The notes beneath the pieces are model-generated. The model made no database searches and had not been told where the DNA came from. It saw nothing but the letters and a program-made list of their open reading frames with translations. 64,000 bases of DNA from Wylensekiella montiformis (GTDB lineage: Bacteria; Bacillota; Negativicutes; Selenomonadales; Selenomonadaceae). Every line of letters begins with the position of its first letter. Positions within the stretch are counted from its first letter, which is position 1. The DNA lies in NCBI RefSeq assembly GCF_009697385.1, contig NZ_VUNL01000002.1, forward strand, positions 1 to 64,000, read 5' to 3'. A program made the translations under genes and the position numbers. This document shows, one piece after another, positions 45,014-55,963 of this stretch.

Positions 45014-45349
45014 TCAGTTCTTCTCGTCTACGACGACAGTGACATGGGACGTGCGTTTCAAGATTTTGAACGCCTGTCCACGGGAACGCGGATGGATGCG
45101 CTTGAGCGTCGGGCCCTGATCGGCAAACGCCGTCTTGACAAACAGCTTATCCACATCCATATCAAAATTGTTCTCAGCGTTTGCAACAGCAGAACGCAGA
45201 ACCTTTTCAACAACTTCAGAGCCGGCTTTCGGCGTGAATTTCAGGATCGCAAATGCTTCTGCAACGTTCTTGCCACGGATAAGATCCAGGACTACACGAA
45301 CTTTGCGCGGAGTAATGCGAACGAACTTAGCTACTGCTTTAGATTCCAC
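45014..45349 (-). CDS. rplV: 50S ribosomal protein L22
   Basis: The 111-residue protein contains [20 protein letters not shown] and the loop motif [20 protein letters not shown], which lines the exit tunnel and is a site of macrolide interactions. The start is GTG with GGAG upstream. Confidence 0.98.
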   Translation of the reverse strand: MESKAVAKFVRITPRKVRVVLDLIRGKNVAEAFAILKFTPKAGSEVVEKVLRSAVANAENNFDMDVDKLFVKTAFADQGPTLKRIHPRSRGQAFKILKRTSHVTVVVDEKN

Positions 45350-45370
45350 AGGAATTCTCCTTTCGCAAAA

Positions 45371-45652
45371 TTATTTCAGTGCAGTCTTTCTCTCTTCGCC
45401 GCCATGACCCTTGAACGTACGAGTCGGAGCGAATTCGCCGAGCTTATGGCCAACCATATCTTCCGTGATGTATACCGGAACATGCTTGCGACCATCATGT
45501 ACGGCAATCGTATGACCGACGAAATCAGGGAAAATCGTGGAGCTTCTCGACCAGGTCTTTACAACTTTTTTATCGTTAGCTTCGTTGAGCGCCGTGATCT
45601 TCTTCATCAGGCTTTCTGCAACGTAAGGTCCTTTTTTAATAGATCTTGACAA
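45371..45652 (-). CDS. rpsS: 30S ribosomal protein S19
   Basis: The 93-residue protein begins [18 protein letters not shown] and contains [20 protein letters not shown]. It is in the head of the small subunit with S13. The start is TTG with GGAGGAG upstream. Confidence 0.98.
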   Translation of the reverse strand: MSRSIKKGPYVAESLMKKITALNEANDKKVVKTWSRSSTIFPDFVGHTIAVHDGRKHVPVYITEDMVGHKLGEFAPTRTFKGHGGEERKTALK

Positions 45653-45704
45653 AGTGTCTCCTCCTTTCGTCAGGCAGCATCAAGCAGCCTGTCGATTTCT
45701 ATTG

Positions 45705-46532
45705 TTATTTCGTGCGTCCTTTGACGATGAGACGATCCGAAGCCTTTTTGCGGCGGGTCTTGGCGCCCATCGCGCATTTGCCCCATTTCGTGACAGGGTT
45801 CTTGCGGCCAACAGGGGAACGGCCCTCGCCGCCGCCGTGCGGATGGTCGTTCGGGTTCATCGCGGTACCGCGGTTCTCCGGACGAATGCCGAGCCAGCGG
45901 TTGCGGCCTGCTTTACCGATCGTGATGTTTTCATGTTCCAGATTGCCGACTTCACCGATCGTCGCGCGGCAATTCACATGAACCTTGCGAAGCTCGCCGG
46001 ACGGCATGCGGAGCAGGGCGTAATCGCCTTCCTTTGCCATGAGCTGTGCCGAAACGCCGGCGCTGCGGACAAGCTGGGCTCCTTTGCCGATCTTGAGTTC
46101 AACGTTATGAATGGTCGTACCAACAGGAATGTTCTTCAGCGGAAGCGCATTGCCAACCTTGATGTCCGCTTCCGGACCAGAAACGACCTGATCGCCGACG
46201 TTCAGTCCGTTCGGTGCAAGAATATAACGCTTCTCACCATCAACATAGTTGAGGAGCGCAATGCGGGCGCTGCGGTTCGGATCGTATTCAATCGTAGCGA
46301 CACGAGCCGGAATCCCGTCCTTGTTGCGTTTGAAATCGATAATGCGATAAAGGCGCTTATGTCCGCCGCCCTGATGGCGAACGGTCAGACGGCCCTGCTG
46401 ATTGCGGCCGCCTTTTTTGGTCAGGCGTTCCGTCAGGGATTTCTCAGGCTTGCTTGCCGTAATTTCATCGAACGAAGCGACGGTCATGAAACGGCGGCCT
46501 GCAGAATATGGTTTAAAACTCTTTACTGCCAC
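45705..46532 (-). CDS. rplB: 50S ribosomal protein L2
   Basis: The 275-residue protein has the L2 signature [17 protein letters not shown] and [19 protein letters not shown], and the C-terminal [19 protein letters not shown] with the His needed for peptidyl transferase activity. The start is GTG with GGAGGT upstream. Confidence 0.98.
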   Translation of the reverse strand: MAVKSFKPYSAGRRFMTVASFDEITASKPEKSLTERLTKKGGRNQQGRLTVRHQGGGHKRLYRIIDFKRNKDGIPARVATIEYDPNRSARIALLNYVDGEKRYILAPNGLNVGDQVVSGPEADIKVGNALPLKNIPVGTTIHNVELKIGKGAQLVRSAGVSAQLMAKEGDYALLRMPSGELRKVHVNCRATIGEVGNLEHENITIGKAGRNRWLGIRPENRGTAMNPNDHPHGGGEGRSPVGRKNPVTKWGKCAMGAKTRRKKASDRLIVKGRTK

Positions 46533-46555
46533 TTAAATTTACCTCCTTTTCTTTA

Positions 46556-46837
46556 TTATGCCTCGAAGAACTCAATGCTTTCGCCAGCAGCGAGCTTTAC
46601 AATGGCTTTTTTATAATCAGGGCGCTTTCCAGACGTGCGGCCCATGCGTTTTGTTTTGCCAAGTACGTTAACCGTATTGACCTTTTCAACCTTCACCTTG
46701 AACACTTCGGCAACAGCTTTAGCAATCTCGATCTTGTTTGCCGCTTTCGCTACAACGAAGACGTACTTGCCCTCAGCCATAAGCTGAGTCGTTCTCTCAG
46801 TGATCAGCGGGCGGATCAGGATATCACGTGCTTCCAT
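46556..46837 (-). CDS. rplW: 50S ribosomal protein L23
   Basis: The 93-residue protein begins [19 protein letters not shown] and contains [19 protein letters not shown]. It is the docking site for trigger factor and SRP at the tunnel exit. Its ATG overlaps the rplD stop by one base, indicating coupling. Confidence 0.97.
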   Translation of the reverse strand: MEARDILIRPLITERTTQLMAEGKYVFVVAKAANKIEIAKAVAEVFKVKVEKVNTVNVLGKTKRMGRTSGKRPDYKKAIVKLAAGESIEFFEA

Positions 46838-47460
46838 TATGCGAATACCTCCTCGATGCGGGTGATGGCATCCTTCGTGATGAAGAGCTTGTCATGATTC
46901 AGAATATCGAACACATTCAGCCCCATCGTGTTGATGGCTTTCACACCCGGAATGTTGCGTGCGGACTTCTCTACATTTTCAGCCTCGTCAGCGGTAATGA
47001 AGAGAGCCTTGGAGTCTACGCTGAAATCGCCCAGCATTTTAACGACCTGTTTCGTCTTCGGCGCGTCAAAATTAAGAGTGTCAAGCACAACGAAATCGCC
47101 GCTCTTGACCTTATCCGACAGCGCGCACTTAATCGCAAGACGGCGCTGCTTGCGCGGCATGCTGAAGGCATACTTGCGCGGATGCGGTCCAAAGACCGTG
47201 CCGCCGCCGACCCACAGCGGGCTGCGCGTCGAACCGGAGCGGGCACGGCCCGTTCCCTTCTGCTTCCAAGGCTTGCGGCCGCCGCCACGAACGAAGCTTC
47301 TCGTCTTCGTTGCATGCGTACCCAGACGCTGTGCTGCAAGCTGCATAACAACGGCCTGATGAAGAAGACCTGCGTTCATCTCTACGCCGAAGATGCTGTC
47401 ATTCAATTCGATATCGCCAACCTGCTTGTTGGTGATGTCATAAACTGCTACTTTAGCCAT
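46837..47460 (-). CDS. rplD: 50S ribosomal protein L4
   Basis: The 207-residue protein contains [21 protein letters not shown], the tunnel loop, and [20 protein letters not shown]. In E. coli L4 also represses its own S10 operon; whether this happens here is unknown. Confidence 0.98.
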   Translation of the reverse strand: MAKVAVYDITNKQVGDIELNDSIFGVEMNAGLLHQAVVMQLAAQRLGTHATKTRSFVRGGGRKPWKQKGTGRARSGSTRSPLWVGGGTVFGPHPRKYAFSMPRKQRRLAIKCALSDKVKSGDFVVLDTLNFDAPKTKQVVKMLGDFSVDSKALFITADEAENVEKSARNIPGVKAINTMGLNVFDILNHDKLFITKDAITRIEEVFA

Positions 47461-47483
47461 AATTTAGGTATTCCTCCTTCCAA

Positions 47484-48128
47484 TCAGTTTTTGCCCGGTT
47501 TCACGGTGTTTTTGATCACAACGAAGCTCTTTTTCGGGCCCGGGATAGCGCCCTTGATGAGAATGAGATTGCGGTCAGCATCGACACGGACAACCGTGAG
47601 GCGCTGGACTGTAACACGCTCTCCACCCATACGGCCCGGCAGTTTTTTGCCTTTGAGCACACGTCCGCCAGGTCCGCTGATCATTGCACCAGTGGAGCCG
47701 GGCTCGCGATGGGATTTGGAACCATGTCCCATAGGACCACAAGCAAAGTTGTGACGCTTGATACCGCCGGCAAAACCTTTACCTTTAGAGGTACCTGTAA
47801 CATCGACTAACTCTCCAGCACTAAATATGTCAACGCCGATGGTATCACCGACTTTATATTCAGAAGGATCCTGAAGACGCATTTCGCGAATGAACTTCAC
47901 CGGTTTAACACCAGCTTTTTCGAAATGGCCCTTCATTGGTTTGTTTACTTTAAATTCTTTTACTTCACCGAAGCCAAGCTGAACGGCGTTGTAGCCATCG
48001 CTTTCCACCGTCTTGTTCTGAATTACCACATTGTTGCCGGATTCGACAACCGTAACAGGAACAACTTTGCCTTCTTCCGTGAAGATCTGAGTCATGCCCA
48101 GTTTTCTACCCAAAATTGCTTTAGACAT
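47484..48128 (-). CDS. rplC: 50S ribosomal protein L3
   Basis: The 214-residue protein begins MSKAILGRKLGMTQIFTEEG and contains GTSKGKGFAGGIKRHNF, GSKSHREPGS and PGRMGGERVTVQ. L3 starts large-subunit assembly near the peptidyl transferase centre. The ATG follows GAGGAGG. Confidence 0.98.
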   Translation of the reverse strand: MSKAILGRKLGMTQIFTEEGKVVPVTVVESGNNVVIQNKTVESDGYNAVQLGFGEVKEFKVNKPMKGHFEKAGVKPVKFIREMRLQDPSEYKVGDTIGVDIFSAGELVDVTGTSKGKGFAGGIKRHNFACGPMGHGSKSHREPGSTGAMISGPGGRVLKGKKLPGRMGGERVTVQRLTVVRVDADRNLILIKGAIPGPKKSFVVIKNTVKPGKN

Positions 48129-48146
48129 TCATTCCACCTCCTCGGA

Positions 48147-48458
48147 TCATAATTTGATTTCGATGTCTACACCAGCCGGAAGGTCAAGGCGCATCAGCGC
48201 ATCTACCGTCTTATTCGTCGGCTGCAGGATGTCGATAAGACGCTTGTGAGTTCTCATCTCGAACTGCTCGCGGGAATCCTTATTGACATGCGGGGAACGC
48301 AAAATCGTGTAGATATTCTTCTCCGTCGGGAGTGGAATCGGACCCGATACCATTGCACCGGTCTTTTTTGCAGTATCCACAATCTTTACTGCGCTCTGAT
48401 CGAGGGCTTTATGATCATAAGCCTTCAACCGGATTCTGATTTTTTGATTCTTAGACAA
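48147..48458 (-). CDS. rpsJ: 30S ribosomal protein S10
   Basis: The 103-residue protein reads [20 protein letters not shown] and later [10 protein letters not shown] and RTHKRLIDI. It is a head protein and also the NusE partner of NusB in antitermination. The start is TTG at 48458, eight bases after GGAGG; the open extension upstream has no family similarity and is rejected. It is the first gene of the S10 cluster. Confidence 0.97.
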   Translation of the reverse strand: MSKNQKIRIRLKAYDHKALDQSAVKIVDTAKKTGAMVSGPIPLPTEKNIYTILRSPHVNKDSREQFEMRTHKRLIDILQPTNKTVDALMRLDLPAGVDIEIKL

Positions 48459-48584
48459 TTGCTTTTCCTCCTTATCGTCCGGACTCTTGGTCCAAACATT
48501 TCTCCGTAACAGTTCCCTCGGACAATACCGAGCCATCTGCCACGTCATCGCATTGGGGGGTACACCTCATATAAAACCTTTAAA

Positions 48585-48610
48585 TAAGAGCGACGCGAGC
48601 GCCGCTCTTA
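48585..48610 (-). terminator. Terminator of tuf (possibly leaky)
   Basis: TAAGAGCG (48585-48592) pairs with CGCTCTTA (48603-48610), followed by TTTAAAGGTTTT on the minus strand. The T-tract is interrupted, and no clear promoter for rpsJ is seen between it and the rpsJ start, so readthrough into the S10 cluster is likely. Confidence 0.6.
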
Positions 48611-48634
48611 CCTATGGTTTCATTGACTTGAAAA

Positions 48635-49828
<1,194 letters not shown>

Positions 49829-49845
49829 TTGTGTTTTTTCCTCCC

Positions 49846-51924
49846 TTATTCGCCTTTGTTTTTAGCAATAACTTTTTCGGCTATATTCTTAGGAACTTCA
49901 TCATAGTAAGCAACTTCCATGCTGTAGTTCCCTCGGCCCTGAGTCTTGGAACGGAGATCCGTGGAGTAACCGAACATTTCGGAAAGCGGAACAAATCCGT
50001 TGATAACCTGTGCACCATTGCGCGCTTCCATGCCGTCAATACGACCGCGGCGGGAATTCAAATCGCCAATGACATCACCCATATACTCTTCCGGCACAGT
50101 AACTTCCACTTTGACATACGGCTCCAAAAGAACCGGATCCGCCTTCTCCGCACCACTCTTGAATGCCATCGAACCGGCAACCTTGAATGCCGCCTCGGAG
50201 GAGTCGACTTCGTGGAAGGAACCGTCATAGACAATCGCCTTGATATCCACCATCGGATAACCAGCGACGACGCCTGCTTCCATAGCCTGCTTGACGCCGG
50301 CTTCGATCGGGTTGATGAATTCCTTCGGAATCGCACCGCCAACGACCTTATTTTCAAAGCTGAAGCCTTCGCCCGGCTCCTGCGGAATGAGTTCCAGCCA
50401 GCAATGACCGTACTGGCCATGACCGCCGGACTGACGAACGAACTTGCCTTCGGATTTGACCGACTTGCGAATCGTCTCACGATAAGCAACCTGCGGCTCG
50501 CCGACCTTGCAGTCCACATGGAACTCACGAAGCATACGGTCAACGATAATCTGCAGATGAAGCTCACCCATACCGGAAATAATCGTCTGTCCGGTTTCCT
50601 GATCCGTGCGGACACGGAAGGTCGGGTCCTCTTCTGCGAGTTTCTGGAGCGCTACGCCCATCTTCTCCTGATCGTTCTTCGTAGCCGGTTCAACGGCAAC
50701 GGAGATAACCGGATCCGGGAACTCCATGGACTCAAGAATAATCGGGTGCTCTTCGTCGCAAAGCGTATCGCCTGTCGTCGTATCCTTAAGTCCGACAGCA
50801 GCTGCGATGTCTCCGCTGTATACCTTTTCAATCTCCTTACGATTATTGGCATGCATCTGGAGAATACGGCCGATACGCTCTTTTTTGCCCTTCGTCGAGT
50901 TATAGACATAAGAGCCGGCATCAAGCACGCCGGAATAAACGCGGAAGAATGCGAGTTTACCGACATACGGATCCGTCATGATCTTAAACGCCAAAGCAGA
51001 GAACGGCTCATCGTCGCTTGCCGGACGATGATCTTCCTCACCGGTTTCCGGGTTGACTCCCGCGATCGGCGGAATATCCGTCGGGGCAGGCATGTAGTCA
51101 ACAATCGCGTCGAGCAGGGGCTGAACGCCCTTGTTGCGATAAGACGTACCGCAGGTTACCGGAACGAGCTTGCACTCAACGGTTCCTTTGCGGATAACCT
51201 TCTTGATATCCGCCTCGCTGATTTCCTCGCCGCCAAGGTATTTCTCCATGAAATCATCATCGAGCTCGGACAGCGCTTCAAGAAGCTTCTCACGGTATTC
51301 TTCGGCCTGATCCTTCAAATCATCGGGGATCGCGACTTCATCCTCAACTTTGCCAAGATCATCTTCGTAAACGATGGCTTCCATCTTGACCAGATCGATG
51401 ATGCCTTTGAACTCATCCTCAGCACCGATCGGCAGCTGAATAGGAACCGCATTGGCCTGAAGGCGTTCATGCATCATTTTGACAACATTGAAGAAGTTTG
51501 CGCCGGTAATATCCATCTTGTTGACATAAGCCATGCGCGGAACATTATATTTCTCAGCCTGACGCCAAACCGTCTCCGTCTGAGGCTCAACGCCGCCGCG
51601 GGCAGTAAGGACTGTCACAGCGCCATCAAGAACACGGAGGGAACGCTCAACTTCTACCGTAAAATCCACGTGGCCCGGCGTATCAATAATATTGATACGA
51701 TGATCCAGCCAATGGCAGGTCGTTGCAGCGGACGTGATCGTGATACCACGCTCCTGCTCCTGAACCATCCAGTCCATGGTAGCTGCGCCGTCATGGACCT
51801 CGCCAATCTTGTGATTGACGCCCGTATAGAAGAGGATACGCTCAGTAGTAGTCGTCTTACCGGCATCAATGTGAGCCATGATACCGATATTGCGAGTTTT
51901 TTCAAGGGAATACTCTCTTGCCAC
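49846..51924 (-). CDS. fusA: Elongation factor G
   Basis: The 692-residue GTPase has [24 protein letters not shown] and [10 protein letters not shown], with a domain IV segment ([12 protein letters not shown]). It drives translocation and, with RRF, ribosome recycling. The start is GTG with GGAGCG upstream. It lies between rpsG and tuf in normal str order. Confidence 0.99.
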   Translation of the reverse strand: MAREYSLEKTRNIGIMAHIDAGKTTTTERILFYTGVNHKIGEVHDGAATMDWMVQEQERGITITSAATTCHWLDHRINIIDTPGHVDFTVEVERSLRVLDGAVTVLTARGGVEPQTETVWRQAEKYNVPRMAYVNKMDITGANFFNVVKMMHERLQANAVPIQLPIGAEDEFKGIIDLVKMEAIVYEDDLGKVEDEVAIPDDLKDQAEEYREKLLEALSELDDDFMEKYLGGEEISEADIKKVIRKGTVECKLVPVTCGTSYRNKGVQPLLDAIVDYMPAPTDIPPIAGVNPETGEEDHRPASDDEPFSALAFKIMTDPYVGKLAFFRVYSGVLDAGSYVYNSTKGKKERIGRILQMHANNRKEIEKVYSGDIAAAVGLKDTTTGDTLCDEEHPIILESMEFPDPVISVAVEPATKNDQEKMGVALQKLAEEDPTFRVRTDQETGQTIISGMGELHLQIIVDRMLREFHVDCKVGEPQVAYRETIRKSVKSEGKFVRQSGGHGQYGHCWLELIPQEPGEGFSFENKVVGGAIPKEFINPIEAGVKQAMEAGVVAGYPMVDIKAIVYDGSFHEVDSSEAAFKVAGSMAFKSGAEKADPVLLEPYVKVEVTVPEEYMGDVIGDLNSRRGRIDGMEARNGAQVINGFVPLSEMFGYSTDLRSKTQGRGNYSMEVAYYDEVPKNIAEKVIAKNKGE

Positions 51925-51959
51925 TTTTAATATCGCTCCTTAATAGATATGAAAAAGGA

Positions 51960-52442
<483 letters not shown>

Positions 52443-52471
52443 TTATCATAGTCTTCGCTTACGAAGCTGTG

Positions 52472-52849
52472 TTATTTTTTCTTTGCTTTCTTCGCACCGT
52501 ACTTCGAACGGCCCTGACCGCGATCCTGCACACCGGCAGTATCGAGCGAACCGCGAATGATGTGGTAACGAACACCCGGCAGATCCTTGACACGACCGCC
52601 GCGGATAAGAACAACACTGTGCTCCTGAAGATTATGACCAATGCCTGGGATGTATGCGGTAACTTCGATGCTGTTCGTCAGACGAACACGAGCCACCTTG
52701 CGCAGAGCCGAGTTCGGCTTTTTCGGCGTAGACGTGTAAACACGAGTGCATACACCGCGTTTCTGCGGGCAATTTTTGAGTGCTGGTGCTTTGGACTTCT
52801 CCTGCATGCTCTTTCTGCTCTTACGAACTAACTGATTGATAGTAGGCAT
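52472..52849 (-). CDS. rpsL: 30S ribosomal protein S12
   Basis: The 125-residue protein begins [14 protein letters not shown]. It contains [19 protein letters not shown], in which the Lys of TPKKPNS is the classic streptomycin-resistance position, here wild-type Lys. [18 protein letters not shown] follows. The ATG at 52849 follows GGAGG; an upstream in-frame ATG overlaps the ribosome site and is rejected. Confidence 0.98.
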   Translation of the reverse strand: MPTINQLVRKSRKSMQEKSKAPALKNCPQKRGVCTRVYTSTPKKPNSALRKVARVRLTNSIEVTAYIPGIGHNLQEHSVVLIRGGRVKDLPGVRYHIIRGSLDTAGVQDRGQGRSKYGAKKAKKK

Positions 52850-52935
52850 ACATGCACCTCCTTCCTTCATATTGAGAATTTATTATTTATTAAAACCCCA
52901 GAGAAAACCCTGAAGTTTTTAACAAATATACCTGC

Positions 52936-53181
52936 TTAGATCAGGACTGCCGCTGCTGCCGCGCTTACTTCGATGCCGCATGCTTTTCCCAGCTGCTCCA
53001 TCGTTTCTGCCCGGCCCGTCGGAACATTTTGTTCCCTGCAAAGCTCCCGGAGCGGTTCTACGATCCGTTCCTCTGCGTCATCCGCAATGAATACCTCGCG
53101 GACAGCTCCACGCCTGACAGCCTTGGCGACCTGTTTGATACCAATCACCCGATTGGCATTTTTCAGTGTATCCAGCGTCAT
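52936..53181 (-). CDS. L7Ae-family kink-turn RNA-binding protein (YbxF/YlxQ type)
   Basis: The 81-residue protein reads MTLDTLKNANRVIGIKQVAK and ends KACGIEVSAAAAAVLI. It is a small L7Ae-like fold that binds kink-turn RNA. In Bacillus a relative (YbxF) is encoded just before rpsL, the same place as here. The ATG at 53181 lies eight bases after GGGGAG; a GTG three codons earlier is too close to that site. It is the first gene of the str unit. Confidence 0.9.
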   Translation of the reverse strand: MTLDTLKNANRVIGIKQVAKAVRRGAVREVFIADDAEERIVEPLRELCREQNVPTGRAETMEQLGKACGIEVSAAAAAVLI

Positions 53182-53234
53182 TGTTCTCACTCCCCTGTAT
53201 CACCAAATCATGCGCTAAAATCAGGCACTTCTAT

Positions 53235-53263
53235 ATATTATCATTCGCTAAAATGCTTGTCAA
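53235..53263 (-). promoter_or_regulatory. Promoter of the str unit
   Basis: TTGACA (53258-53263), a 17-base spacer and TAATAT (53235-53240) read towards the L7Ae-like gene. Confidence 0.9.
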
Positions 53264-53334
53264 CACTTTATTTATCCAGTTTTACGTGTACACGCTGTCT
53301 AGCGTATCGTTTTGACAAAAAATATGAATAAAGA

Positions 53335-53376
53335 CTAAAAAAAGCGGACAGAAACGATTCCTCATTTCTGTCCGCT
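53335..53376 (-). terminator. Terminator of tkt
   Basis: AGCGGACAGAAA (53343-53354) pairs with TTTCTGTCCGCT (53365-53376), followed by TTTTTTAG on the minus strand. Confidence 0.92.
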
Positions 53377-53411
53377 CCGTCCGACGTAAGCCACCGTCAC
53401 GCCGCTTTATC

Positions 53412-55415
53412 TTACCGGTTCGCAGCAATCACTTTTTTTGCCGTCTCCGTCACATGCTCCACCGTAAAGCCGAATTTCTTGAAGAGCAGCGGTCCCGGGG
53501 CAGAAGCGCCGAAGCCTTCCATGCAAACAACGGCTCCATCGAATCCAATATATTTTCCCCAGCCGAAACCGGAAAGAGCCTCTACCGCTACACGAGCGCG
53601 CACGCTGCGCGGAAGTACCTGCTCCTGATACGAAGCGTCCTGCTGAGCAAATAATTCCATGCACGGCATGGACACAACGCGTACATCCAGTCCCTCTTTC
53701 GCCAGAGCGGCCTGCGCCTCAATGGCCAAGGATACTTCCGAACCTGTCCCGATCAGAATCCCGTCCATGTTTGCAGCATCTTTGGCTTCCGATACCACAT
53801 AGGCACCTTTCAGCGCCTCTTTGCTGGAGCCAGCCAGCTGCGGCAGGTTCTGACGCGTGAGGACCAGAGCCGTAGGTGTCTGATCTGCCGTTGCGGCCAA
53901 ATACCATCCTGCCGCCGTTTCCGTGGCATCAGCCGGACGGAATACATTGAGATTCGGCATAGCTCTCAGCATAGCCAGCTGCTCAATCGGCTCATGCGTA
54001 GGACCATCTTCTCCCACGCCAATGCTGTCATGCGTCAGTACATAGGTGACCGGAAGCTTCATCAGCGCGGCCAGACGCATCATCGGTTTCATGTAATCAC
54101 TGAACACAAAGAAGGTAGCGATATACGTGCGCAGCCCGCCATGAAGCGTGATTCCATTTGCCATTGCTGCCATGGCCAGCTCCCGGATGCCGAAATGCAG
54201 ATTGCGGCCGACATAGTTTTCTTTGCTGAAATCGCTCTCGCCGTTCATATGCGTTTTATTCGACGGAGCCAGATCTGCGCTGCCGCCGATCAGCTGCGGC
54301 AGCTTGTCCTTCAGACGGTTGATCATCACGCCGGACAGGGAACGCGTAGCCTGTGCTTTATCCTCATAAGACCAGAATTCCTCATCGTTCAGCAGAGCAT
54401 CCGCGTCAACCGGGGCATGGAATTTATCCCAGCGCGCTCTTTCCTCCGGGAACTTCTCGCTGTATTGCGCGAACAGCTCGTTCCACTCCTTCTCGGCCTC
54501 TGCGCCCCGCTTGGCCAGCTCATGATAATGGGCATAAACCTCTTCCGGAATGGAAAAAGCCTTATCCGGATCCGGCCAGCCAAGGTTTTCCTTCAATGCC
54601 TTGACATTTTCCTCACCCAGCGGTTCGCCATGAGCGCTGGCTTTGCCCTGTTTTGCGGGGCAGCCGTAACCAATCTGCGTTTTGACGGTGATAAAGGACG
54701 GCCTTTCCTTATCCGCCTTAGCCGCTTCAATCGCCTTGCCGATAGCGTCGAGATCATTGCCGTCTTCGACCGTGATGGTCTGGAAGCCAAACGCCGCCAT
54801 ACGGGCCTGTACGTTTTCCGTAAAGGCAATGTCCGTATTTCCTTCGATGGAAATCTTATTGGAATCATACAGAATGATCAGCTTGGAAAGCCCCAGCGTT
54901 CCGGCCAGAGAAAACGCCTCGGAAGAGATGCCTTCCATCATGCAGCCGTCGCCGCCTAACGCAAAGGTATAGTGATCGACGATATCGTATCCCGGACGAT
55001 TGAATTCAGCAGCCAGATGCGCTTCGGCCATAGCCATGCCAACGGCCATCCCCATGCCGGCGCCGAGCGGTCCGGTCGTCGCCTCTACGCCAACCGTATG
55101 GCCGTATTCCGGATGTCCGGGGGTCAACGAGCCGTCCTGACGGAACTGCTTCATATCGTCCAGCGTCAGTCCATAGCCAAAGAAATGCAACAGAGAATAA
55201 AGGAGGGTCGAGCCGTGTCCGCCGGAAAGAATGAAGCGGTCGCGATTTGCCCATTTCGGATTTCCGGCATTGTGCTTCATATGCCGTGCCCAAAGCTCAT
55301 AGGCCATTGCTGCACTGCCCAGCGGCAGACCGGGATGGCCCGACTTTGCCTTTTGGATGGCATCGGCAGCCAGTACGCGGATGGCATTCACACAGGTCGT
55401 ATCAATGTTACTCAA
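53412..55415 (-). CDS. tkt: Transketolase
   Basis: The 667-residue thiamine-diphosphate enzyme moves two-carbon units in the pentose phosphate pathway. Motifs are AKSGHPGLPLG, GPLGAGMGMAVG, GDGCMMEGISSEAFS (TPP-binding) and THDSIGVGEDGPTHEP. The TTG at 55415, with AGGAGAGAGG just upstream, is chosen. A GTG eight codons earlier has no ribosome site. The protein then begins MSNIDTTCVNAIRVLAADA as usual. A striking inverted repeat lies in its upstream region, and the thiamine cofactor connects it to thiC. Confidence 0.97.
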   Translation of the reverse strand: MSNIDTTCVNAIRVLAADAIQKAKSGHPGLPLGSAAMAYELWARHMKHNAGNPKWANRDRFILSGGHGSTLLYSLLHFFGYGLTLDDMKQFRQDGSLTPGHPEYGHTVGVEATTGPLGAGMGMAVGMAMAEAHLAAEFNRPGYDIVDHYTFALGGDGCMMEGISSEAFSLAGTLGLSKLIILYDSNKISIEGNTDIAFTENVQARMAAFGFQTITVEDGNDLDAIGKAIEAAKADKERPSFITVKTQIGYGCPAKQGKASAHGEPLGEENVKALKENLGWPDPDKAFSIPEEVYAHYHELAKRGAEAEKEWNELFAQYSEKFPEERARWDKFHAPVDADALLNDEEFWSYEDKAQATRSLSGVMINRLKDKLPQLIGGSADLAPSNKTHMNGESDFSKENYVGRNLHFGIRELAMAAMANGITLHGGLRTYIATFFVFSDYMKPMMRLAALMKLPVTYVLTHDSIGVGEDGPTHEPIEQLAMLRAMPNLNVFRPADATETAAGWYLAATADQTPTALVLTRQNLPQLAGSSKEALKGAYVVSEAKDAANMDGILIGTGSEVSLAIEAQAALAKEGLDVRVVSMPCMELFAQQDASYQEQVLPRSVRARVAVEALSGFGWGKYIGFDGAVVCMEGFGASAPGPLLFKKFGFTVEHVTETAKKVIAANR

Positions 55416-55473
55416 ATTACCTCTCTCCTTATCTTTCACGAATGAAACTCTACTCTATTATTCTACTAAATCA

Positions 55474-55510
55474 TAATGGAAAAGTACAGTACAACTGTCC
55501 TTTTCCATTA
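55474..55510. promoter_or_regulatory. 37-bp near-perfect inverted repeat upstream of tkt
   Basis: TAATGGAAAAGTACAGT and ACTGTCCTTTTCCATTA flank a three-base centre (ACA). Arms of 17 bp differ at one position. It lies about sixty bases before the tkt start and after aroH. There is no T-run on the minus strand, so a large operator or a structured leader is more likely than a terminator. No convincing -35/-10 pair was found near it. Confidence 0.6.
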
Positions 55511-55582
55511 ATCTCTTTTATGTTTGTTTAGGAATGGGTTATTATCGCGTTTCTGTTTTCCCTCTGCCATGAAAAGGCTTTG

Positions 55583-55945
55583 TCAGAAGCTCCGAAGATC
55601 CGGGCGCAGCGCCTGAGCGCGTCCCATATACACATGCTGAATCTCCGACTGTTTCCGCGTCGTATCCACGAGCAGAAGGACACGGATGCAGTGATCCATG
55701 GAACCGTCAATCGCACACTGTCTGGCATCAAAAAGCGGCACGGCATCGAATCCCGGCAGACAGCGTGCGCCTGTAGAAGGAAAGGCCGCTGTCAGATCTT
55801 CTGTCGCGCTGAAAATCGCCGCCCCTATATCTTCCGTTTTCACACGATTGCGGCGAAGAATTTGAGCCACCAAAATTCTAGCGGCCTGCCAAATTTCTTC
55901 TTTATTGTTTTCTCCTACAGTAATCGCCCCGCGTATCCCTCTCAT
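55583..55945 (-). CDS. aroH: Chorismate mutase, AroH type
   Basis: The 120-residue protein matches the Bacillus AroH fold: MRGIRGAITVG at the start, LFSATEDL-like SATEDLTAAFPSTGAR, then CIRVLLLVDT and HVYMGRAQALRPDL. It converts chorismate to prephenate for Phe and Tyr. Arg5 and Arg88 correspond to Bacillus Arg7 and Arg90. At the position of Bacillus Glu78, an ungapped alignment from CIRV places Gln76 here. Glu78 is important for catalysis, so activity may differ. No other aromatic gene is adjacent. It follows the ubiB-like gene by about twenty bases. Confidence 0.9.
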   Translation of the reverse strand: MRGIRGAITVGENNKEEIWQAARILVAQILRRNRVKTEDIGAAIFSATEDLTAAFPSTGARCLPGFDAVPLFDARQCAIDGSMDHCIRVLLLVDTTRKQSEIQHVYMGRAQALRPDLRSF

Positions 55946-55963
55946 TGATAACTTCCTTTCTGT

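Noticed and set aside
49831-51930. 699-codon open frame opposite fusA, and similar long frames opposite tuf, the PHP gene, ubiB and the activase
   Set aside because: All are antisense shadows of highly conserved genes.
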